From Burkholderiales bacterium (GTDB lineage Bacteria; Pseudomonadota; Gammaproteobacteria; Burkholderiales; Burkholderiaceae_C): 10,601 bases of DNA. Within the stretch, counting starts at the first letter, position 1; each line of letters starts with the position of its first letter. The DNA lies in NCBI GenBank assembly GCA_947458895.1, contig CANHBY010000012.1, positions 1-10,601 on the forward strand. The letters are read 5' to 3'. The notes under the pieces are model-generated. The model was not told where the DNA came from and searched no databases. It saw nothing but the letters and a program-made list of their open reading frames with translations. Both the position numbers and the translations under genes were made by a program. Positions 5,980 through 10,601 of the stretch are shown here, piece by piece.

Positions 5980-7029
5980 ATGAGCCCCTCGCGTCTCAAT
6001 GCCATCTGTTCGGCGCTACCGAGTGCTTCCTGGTGGAGTGACCCGTTGATTTGGTGGTCGGTGGTGGGGGTGCTCAGCGCGCTGGTATTGGCTTTTCTGG
6101 GGTTGCTGGTGGGCACCACCGATCTGGGTACCTCCTGGTACTGGTTGATGGAGGGTGATTCCCAGGCGCAGCTGGTGCTATGGGACATTCGGCTGCCACG
6201 CTCTGTAGGGGCCTGGTGTGCAGGGGCCTTGCTGGCCTTGGCCGGTGCGATGGCCCAGGGTTTGTTTAGAAACCCCTTGGCAGACCCCTACCTTTTGGGC
6301 AGTGCCTCGGGTGCTGCCCTGGCGGTGGCTGTGGTGCTGGCCGGGGGTGAAGCCTCGGTAGCGACCCTGGCCTGGACGGGTCGCCTCGAGCTCACCTCGG
6401 CGGCTTTTGTGGGTGCGTGCGGCGCCATGGCACTGACCCTGCTGTTGGCCCGAGGCACACTGCAAACTCAAGCGCTGCTTCTGTCGGGCATCGTGGTGGC
6501 TTTTGTGCTGGGTGCCATGACTTCGATGTTGCTGCTGGTATCGGTAGACGCCTGGCGTGCCATGCAGTCTTTTTTGCTCGGTAACACAGGTTTTCTGGGC
6601 TGGTCAGCCACAGGTTTTTTGGCCTTGGCCTGTGGGGTGTGCCTGGCCCCAGGCCTGTGGCTGGCGCGAGGGCTTGATGCGCTCACCTTGGGGGAAGACA
6701 CCGCGCAGTCCCTGGGCCTGTCTTTGCGGTGGCTGCGCTTGGCTTATCTGGGCTTGGTGTGCCTTGCCACCGCCACGGCCGTTGCGCAGGTGGGTGTGGT
6801 CAGCTTTGTGGGGCTGGTGGCGCCGCATCTGGTGCGCCAAACAGGGCCTATGAATCACCGGCGTCTGCTTTGGTGCTCGATGCTTTGTGGCGGCGCACTT
6901 TTGCAGATTGCAGATGTGCTCAGCCGCTACCTGATCAGCCCTGCTGAGTTACCAGTTGGCGTGCTCACCGCTTGTCTGGGGGGGATGTATTTGCTGCTCT
7001 TGATGTGGCGCAGGGGTTCGCATGACTGA
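5980..7029 (+). CDS. btuC: Cobalamin-type ABC transporter permease, BtuC/FecCD family
   Basis: This 349-residue inner-membrane permease would form the BtuC dimer through which corrinoid passes. It has about ten strongly hydrophobic segments and the family hallmarks: DIRLPRSVGAWCAGALLALA (from about residue 69), NPLADPYLLGSASGA (98-112), the ATPase-contacting loop LTLGEDTAQSLG (235-246) and FVGLVAPHLVR (276-286). The C-terminus (ISPAELPVGVLTACLGG) is also typical. ATG 5980 is used; TTG 5974 is in frame just upstream, and neither has a strong Shine-Dalgarno. The gene begins 13 bases after the btuF-like stop and overlaps the ATPase gene by 8 bases, suggesting coupled translation. The FecCD family also imports haem and siderophores, so B12 specificity is inferred from the BtuF-like partner. 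Confidence 0.92.
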   Translation: MSPSRLNAICSALPSASWWSDPLIWWSVVGVLSALVLAFLGLLVGTTDLGTSWYWLMEGDSQAQLVLWDIRLPRSVGAWCAGALLALAGAMAQGLFRNPLADPYLLGSASGAALAVAVVLAGGEASVATLAWTGRLELTSAAFVGACGAMALTLLLARGTLQTQALLLSGIVVAFVLGAMTSMLLLVSVDAWRAMQSFLLGNTGFLGWSATGFLALACGVCLAPGLWLARGLDALTLGEDTAQSLGLSLRWLRLAYLGLVCLATATAVAQVGVVSFVGLVAPHLVRQTGPMNHRRLLWCSMLCGGALLQIADVLSRYLISPAELPVGVLTACLGGMYLLLLMWRRGSHD

Positions 7030-7819
7030 CTCGGTGTGTGAGGTCATCGGCCTTTGTGTGCGGCTTGGCGAGCGCAGCGTGCTGCACGATATCTCTTTCA
7101 AACTGTACCCAGGTCAGTGGACCGCGGTGGTGGGGGCCAACGGCGCGGGTAAAACCACGCTACTGAAAACGCTGGCTGGCCTGCTGCCCCCTTCTGCCGG
7201 GGAGGTGCTCTTGAAAGGTCGGCGGATCAAGGATTGGCCTCTTTCTCAAAGAGCCCAGAACATCGCCTGGCTGGCTCAAGGCCCACATGTCAGCCACAAC
7301 CTCACGGTGGCCGAATGTGTCGCCTTGGGTCGCTTGCCCCACACGGGTTGGTGGGGCCAAGAGGCTCCCACCGACCGCCAAGTTTTGGCTCAGGCTTTGG
7401 AGATGACTGGCGCTCAGGGCTGGGCCCACCGGCGCATGCAATCGTTGTCTGGCGGCGAGCGGCAAAGGGTTTTGCTGGCCCGAGCCCTCGAGGTGCAAGC
7501 CCGCTTGCTCTTGCTCGATGAGCCCACCACTTTTCTAGACCCTCCTCATCAGCAGGAGGTGGCGAGGTTACTGCGCCACCTCAGCAGCCAACAAGGCACC
7601 ACGGTGGTCAGCGTCATTCACGATTTGTCTTTAGCCCTGACCGCTGACCGGTTGTTGGTCGTGGGGCAGGGTGGGCAATTCATCCGCCATGGCACCCCTC
7701 TGGAGGCCGTCAGGGGTGATTGGCTGACCCAGGCCTTTGGCCACCGTATTGAGGTTGTAGAGCACGGGGCGCAGCTGTTGTGGCGGCCAGATGTTGCTGT
7801 TGCAAGGGGGCTGTGTTGA
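7022..7819 (+). CDS. btuD: Cobalamin-type ABC transporter ATP-binding protein, BtuD/FecE-like
   Basis: This 265-residue cytoplasmic ATPase would energise the permease encoded just upstream. All motifs are intact: Walker A GANGAGKTT (38-46), Q-loop Q86 in WLAQG, signature LSGGE (142-146), Walker B LLLLDEP (162-168) and the switch histidine H200 in VIHDLSLA. Its ATG lies inside the last codons of the permease gene (8-base overlap), so translation is probably coupled. The last 36 codons are overlapped on the opposite strand by the end of the MscS-family gene; the residues there (GDWLTQAFGHRIEVVEHG) look like a normal FecE/BtuD C-terminus, so btuD is the native reading of that stretch. Confidence 0.92.
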   Translation: MTDSVCEVIGLCVRLGERSVLHDISFKLYPGQWTAVVGANGAGKTTLLKTLAGLLPPSAGEVLLKGRRIKDWPLSQRAQNIAWLAQGPHVSHNLTVAECVALGRLPHTGWWGQEAPTDRQVLAQALEMTGAQGWAHRRMQSLSGGERQRVLLARALEVQARLLLLDEPTTFLDPPHQQEVARLLRHLSSQQGTTVVSVIHDLSLALTADRLLVVGQGGQFIRHGTPLEAVRGDWLTQAFGHRIEVVEHGAQLLWRPDVAVARGLC

Positions 7820-9473
7820 TACCGCCACCCTCCTTCGGCCTGACGACCGGAGCCGGGTACCACTGATCGGGCGGCACCACCTTGGGTTGCAGCGGGTCTT
7901 GAAAGTACTGCGGCGACATGATCTGCACGCCGTATTCATTGAACACGTCCTGGATGTTGGCGTGCAGTGTACTGAGCACCAGCGCACGCGGGCGCGGCTC
8001 GGAAGGCTCGGCCTGGCAGACCAGTCGGTACTGCGGATACCAGTCGGACAGGGCGGTTTGAAACACCACCGGCACCGGTTCGGCCAGCACGCCTTCGGTG
8101 CGCTGGGCCGCTTCGATCAGCAGTGCGTGCACCTGACGCCAGGGTGTGTCGTAGCCAATCGTGACCGTGGTGTCGAGCACAAAGCCCGCGCCCTTGACGG
8201 TGCGCGAATAGTTCTTGGTGGTGAACTCCAGAATCTTGGAGTTGGCAATCGTCAACTCCTCGCCCAGGCCGGTGCGTATGCGCGTGGAAAACATGCCTAT
8301 GTCGGTCACTGTGCCCTCGGACCCGGCAATGTTGACGTACTCGCCTTTGCGAAACACACGGCCGTAGGTCAGTATCAAACCGCTGGAGGCCTGACCCACC
8401 AGATTGGAGGAACCCAAGGAAATCATCAGGCCGGCCAGCACCGAAAGACCCTTGAAGGCATCAGTCTCCGAGCCTGGGAGATAGGGGTAGGCCATGGCCA
8501 GCGCAAACAGCCAGACCAGAGTTTTGCTGATACGCCGCGTCGGGGCTACCACATCAGCGTCCAGCCAAGCTAGCTGCACTTGGCCGCTATCCACCCGCTC
8601 AAAAAATCCGCTCAGTGATTTATTGAACCAGTACGTGACCCAGAAAATCAGCATGGCTGTCAGGAGGCCGGGCAATGCGCGAAAGACAGAGCCGCCAAGC
8701 TGTGCGCCAGAAGCCAGCAAAAAGGCGTTCAGCGTCTCGCCCCAGGCCCTCGTGAACGGGAAGCAGGACAGCGTGTAGCCGAGCCAGTTATAAAGTACAA
8801 GGAACAAAAAAAGCCGGTGCACGCCGGTCAGCAGCAAGCGTCCCAGAGTGACCACGCGCTCGTTTTGCAAGGGCCTGAGCCCGCCCAGGTGTACCCGCTC
8901 GGCATGCTTGAGCGTCAGGCTTGCAAAGCCTGACGCCACTTTGCTGCGAAGCCAGACCGACAGGCGCACCACCACCCACAGCAAGGCACTGGCCGCCAGC
9001 GCCTTGCCAAGCGCGCCTAGCATGTAGTGCAGGTTGCGGCTTTCCTGGCTTTCGGCCACGACGGTTTCCAGTGCTGTGGCTGCCTGCTGCGCCACAGCCT
9101 CCAGTGTTCCGTCCTGGTCTGGGTCGATGTCGGCGGGGGTGATGACGAAGGCGGTTGCTCCGTCTATCTGCACCAGCATGCCCAGGCTATGGCTGACCTG
9201 TGTGACCTGGTTCGGACCCAAACGCTCCAGCAATTCATTGATACGGTTTTTCGAGCGCTGAGCGCGGTCTGCCGGCGAGACGCCTGCCACGGGCGCCCTA
9301 AAAACAACGATCTCGCGGTTGAAAACCTTGAGGGGCGCCCCGCTACCGGCCGCGCTGGGCACCGATGTGGCTGCTGTTGCGGAATTCACCGGAGCCGTGG
9401 TGGCGACGTCCGTGGCCGCGACCGCTGAAGAGCCCAGAAAGACCAGGGACAATACTAAGAAAGCGCGCTTCAT
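7710..9473 (-). CDS. MscS-family mechanosensitive ion channel
   Basis: This 587-residue inner-membrane protein should open under membrane tension to relieve hypo-osmotic stress. Residues 1-20 are a signal peptide (MKRAFLVLSLVFLGSSAVAA), followed by a periplasmic region (about 21-150). Membrane helices lie near 150-175, 205-235, 262-283 and 315-335. The pore helix and MscS core begin at GLSVLAGLMISLGSSNLVGQ (342-361), continuing with GRVFRKGEYVNIAGSEGTVTDIG (371-393) and a cytoplasmic alpha/beta domain to about 520. The frame is open upstream to 9830, but the start at 9473 is preferred because it gives the signal peptide. The family usually ends near the PKVVPPDQWYPAP motif (530-542). The last 36 residues here are antisense to btuD and are probably a read-through tail. 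It is much longer than E. coli MscS (286 residues). Confidence 0.9.
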   Translation of the reverse strand: MKRAFLVLSLVFLGSSAVAATDVATTAPVNSATAATSVPSAAGSGAPLKVFNREIVVFRAPVAGVSPADRAQRSKNRINELLERLGPNQVTQVSHSLGMLVQIDGATAFVITPADIDPDQDGTLEAVAQQAATALETVVAESQESRNLHYMLGALGKALAASALLWVVVRLSVWLRSKVASGFASLTLKHAERVHLGGLRPLQNERVVTLGRLLLTGVHRLFLFLVLYNWLGYTLSCFPFTRAWGETLNAFLLASGAQLGGSVFRALPGLLTAMLIFWVTYWFNKSLSGFFERVDSGQVQLAWLDADVVAPTRRISKTLVWLFALAMAYPYLPGSETDAFKGLSVLAGLMISLGSSNLVGQASSGLILTYGRVFRKGEYVNIAGSEGTVTDIGMFSTRIRTGLGEELTIANSKILEFTTKNYSRTVKGAGFVLDTTVTIGYDTPWRQVHALLIEAAQRTEGVLAEPVPVVFQTALSDWYPQYRLVCQAEPSEPRPRALVLSTLHANIQDVFNEYGVQIMSPQYFQDPLQPKVVPPDQWYPAPVVRPKEGGGINTAPLQQQHLAATTAAPRALQPQYGGQRPGSANHP

Positions 9474-9941
9474 GATGTGCCCAAAAGTGTACTGCGCCGT
9501 TGATTTGATTCCGATGACGGCGGATCTGGCGATCACAGCACGCCCATCGTCACCCACCGCTAGGTCCGTAGGCATGTTCAGCACCTCAGTGCGCTTGACG
9601 CCGCGCAGTGTGACGGTGCCAGCCTTGTGGCCCACGGCCTGGAGGGTGGCCAACCCAGAGTGATGCGGGTGAAAGAGATCATGTTGGTGGACGTGTCTAA
9701 AAAAAGGATGGGTTGCTTGTAAACAAGACCCCTTTGATGCATGCGAGGCACCACTTGGCCAGCGGTACGCCAGAATCCATTGCTGATACCCGTTGAACAG
9801 TATGCCTCCCAGCCAACTCACTACGCTCATGATCGACTATCCTCACACTTTATCGCGATAGCATTGATTCGATTTTGCTGTCGTTTTGACAAAGCTGGCG
9901 TGTGAGCGCCGAAGGCAGGGAACCCTCCGTGGCTGATATCA
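9474..9941. other. Region upstream of the MscS gene with a possible coding remnant
   Basis: The leftward MscS frame stays open from 9473 to ATG 9830, adding 119 residues. The part near 9474-9660 reads GLATLQAVGHKAG, TVTLRGVKRTEVLNMPTDLAVG with G/C-rich third positions, as in real coding DNA, but I recognise no family. The part beyond (9665-9830, His-rich HQHDLFHPHHSG) looks non-coding. It may be the degraded 5' part of another gene or chance openness in GC-rich DNA. The promoters of the MscS and DUF4262 genes should lie here; a TTGACA-like hexamer occurs at about 9886-9891 but no matching -10 was found. Confidence 0.4.
9851..9860. promoter_or_regulatory. Perfect palindrome TATCGCGATA between divergent genes
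   Basis: The ten-base perfect palindrome TATCGCGATA lies in the A/T-richer stretch between the MscS and DUF4262 genes. Its symmetry and position about 80 bases before the DUF4262 start suit a dimeric repressor site. The length is short and no second copy was seen, so this is only a candidate. Confidence 0.25.
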
Positions 9942-10409
9942 ATGGCGAATCACTCTGAAGCCTCCAGACAGAAGGTCGTTGACGATGTTGCCGAGCACGG
10001 CTGGATGTGCGTGCATCTCAGGGCCGAGGGGCACGAGGGGCCGTATTCCTATACGGTGGGTCTTTTCAGAACCTACAGTCACCCTGAGTTGGCGGTTTTT
10101 GGGCTCTCCGGTGAAGTGGCGCATCAGGTACTGAATAACGCGGTGGCCCTCATTCAACAGGGCCACACACTCGACCCTTCACAGCCTGTATCAGGGCTGG
10201 TCGAGGACTGTTCCTGCCTTTTGGCCAGCGTTCCCGTGACGGAGTTGCAGCGGTACTTTGGAATCTGCCGCTCCTATTACGAGGGCGACCGCTTTGCCAT
10301 GCTGCAAATCATTTGGCCTACACGCCAGGGGCAGTTCCCTTGGGACGCCAGCAGCACGGCCGGGTTCAGGGCCATGCAACCCATCGTGGGGCATTTGGCT
10401 TGGGGATGA
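9942..10409 (+). CDS. DUF4262 domain-containing protein
   Basis: This 155-residue soluble protein has no signal peptide or membrane segment. It has the DUF4262 pattern: HGWMCVHLRAEGHEGPYSYTVGL near residues 19-41, then SHPELAVFGLSGEVAHQVLN, a central region with CSCLLASVPV, and a C-terminal half with YYEGDRFAMLQIIWPTRQGQFPWD. The family has no established biochemical function to my knowledge. The length is normal and the frame intact. The ATG at 9942 has no strong Shine-Dalgarno. The gene stands alone, divergent from the MscS gene, and nothing nearby suggests a pathway. Confidence 0.85.
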   Translation: MANHSEASRQKVVDDVAEHGWMCVHLRAEGHEGPYSYTVGLFRTYSHPELAVFGLSGEVAHQVLNNAVALIQQGHTLDPSQPVSGLVEDCSCLLASVPVTELQRYFGICRSYYEGDRFAMLQIIWPTRQGQFPWDASSTAGFRAMQPIVGHLAWG

Positions 10410-10564
10410 CTCGAACATGACGGCCCTACCGTCGCTTGAGTGTGTTCTGAATGTATGTATTCACCCCCCCCCTCCAGCCGCAAATGCAACCCTGGAGCCA
10501 CAGGTCTGAGCCTTAGAGTGCGGTTTTGCTTGCCAACGGATAGGGAGGCGGGAACACTGCGCGG
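10410..10564. other. Intergenic stretch with a nine-C run
   Basis: About 155 bases separate the DUF4262 stop from the next possible start. It holds a run of nine C at 10464-10472, which may be length-variable. A short frame from ATG 10419 (30 codons) spans the run but has no recognisable content. No clear terminator was seen. Confidence 0.4.
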
Positions 10565-10601
10565 ATGTCGAATCAAGACCCCACTGAAGAATCTCAGAAG
10601 A
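10565..10601 (+). CDS. Possible start of a gene cut by the window edge
   Basis: ATG 10565 opens a frame that runs to the end of the window, giving MSNQDPTEESQK. The polar, acidic start is like that of many cytoplasmic proteins, and a purine-rich GGGAGGCGGG lies upstream, though further from the ATG than usual. Twelve codons are too few to name a product. Confidence 0.4.
   Translation, partial: MSNQDPTEESQK

Noticed and set aside
6178..8573. Several long secondary frames opposite or within btuC, btuD and the MscS gene.
   Set aside because: They are shadows caused by high GC content; the genes in the main frames have clear family motifs.
10419..10509. 30-codon frame after the DUF4262 gene (MTALPSLECVLNVC...).
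   Set aside because: It spans a nine-C run encoding PPPP, has no recognisable content, and is more likely chance.

Overview
The window looks like a chromosomal segment from a betaproteobacterium, most likely of the order Burkholderiales (Comamonadaceae-like). This is inferred from GC-rich codon use and from the style of the genes: tandem parvulins, the tesA/ybbA divergent pair, an HDOD-GAF protein and a BtuFCD cobalamin system. No sequence search was possible, so the taxon is a guess.

Left part (1-2383). Two tandem periplasmic parvulin-type prolyl isomerases read rightwards; only the last 35 codons of the first are present. The second ends at a hairpin terminator. It faces a leftward LolD/YbbA-type ABC ATPase, which is divergent from a TesA-like SGNH esterase. 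The two start codons of this divergent pair physically overlap in one CATG.

Middle part (2384-7819). A leftward HDOD-GAF protein is followed by a rightward cobalamin-type uptake cassette: periplasmic binding protein (btuF-like), permease (btuC-like) and ATPase (btuD-like). The binding protein would capture corrinoid in the periplasm and the BtuC2D2-type complex would import it. The last two genes overlap by 8 bases. Two copies of a 142-166 bp imperfect-palindromic repeat with about 25 bp terminal inverted repeats ending in CTAG-like tetranucleotides lie after tesA (2388-2529) and across the 3' end of btuF (5793-5958). The second copy appears to have replaced the natural end of btuF, giving the protein a 57-residue tail encoded almost wholly by the repeat. 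This is the most unusual feature of the window.

Right part (7710-10601). A leftward MscS-family mechanosensitive channel gene runs 110 bases into the 3' end of btuD on the opposite strand. Upstream of it is an odd stretch of about 470 bp with a possible coding remnant. Then come a rightward DUF4262 protein and what may be the first 12 codons of another gene at the window edge. No tRNA, rRNA, CRISPR array or recognisable transposase gene was seen. No convincing B12 riboswitch was found in front of the cobalamin genes.
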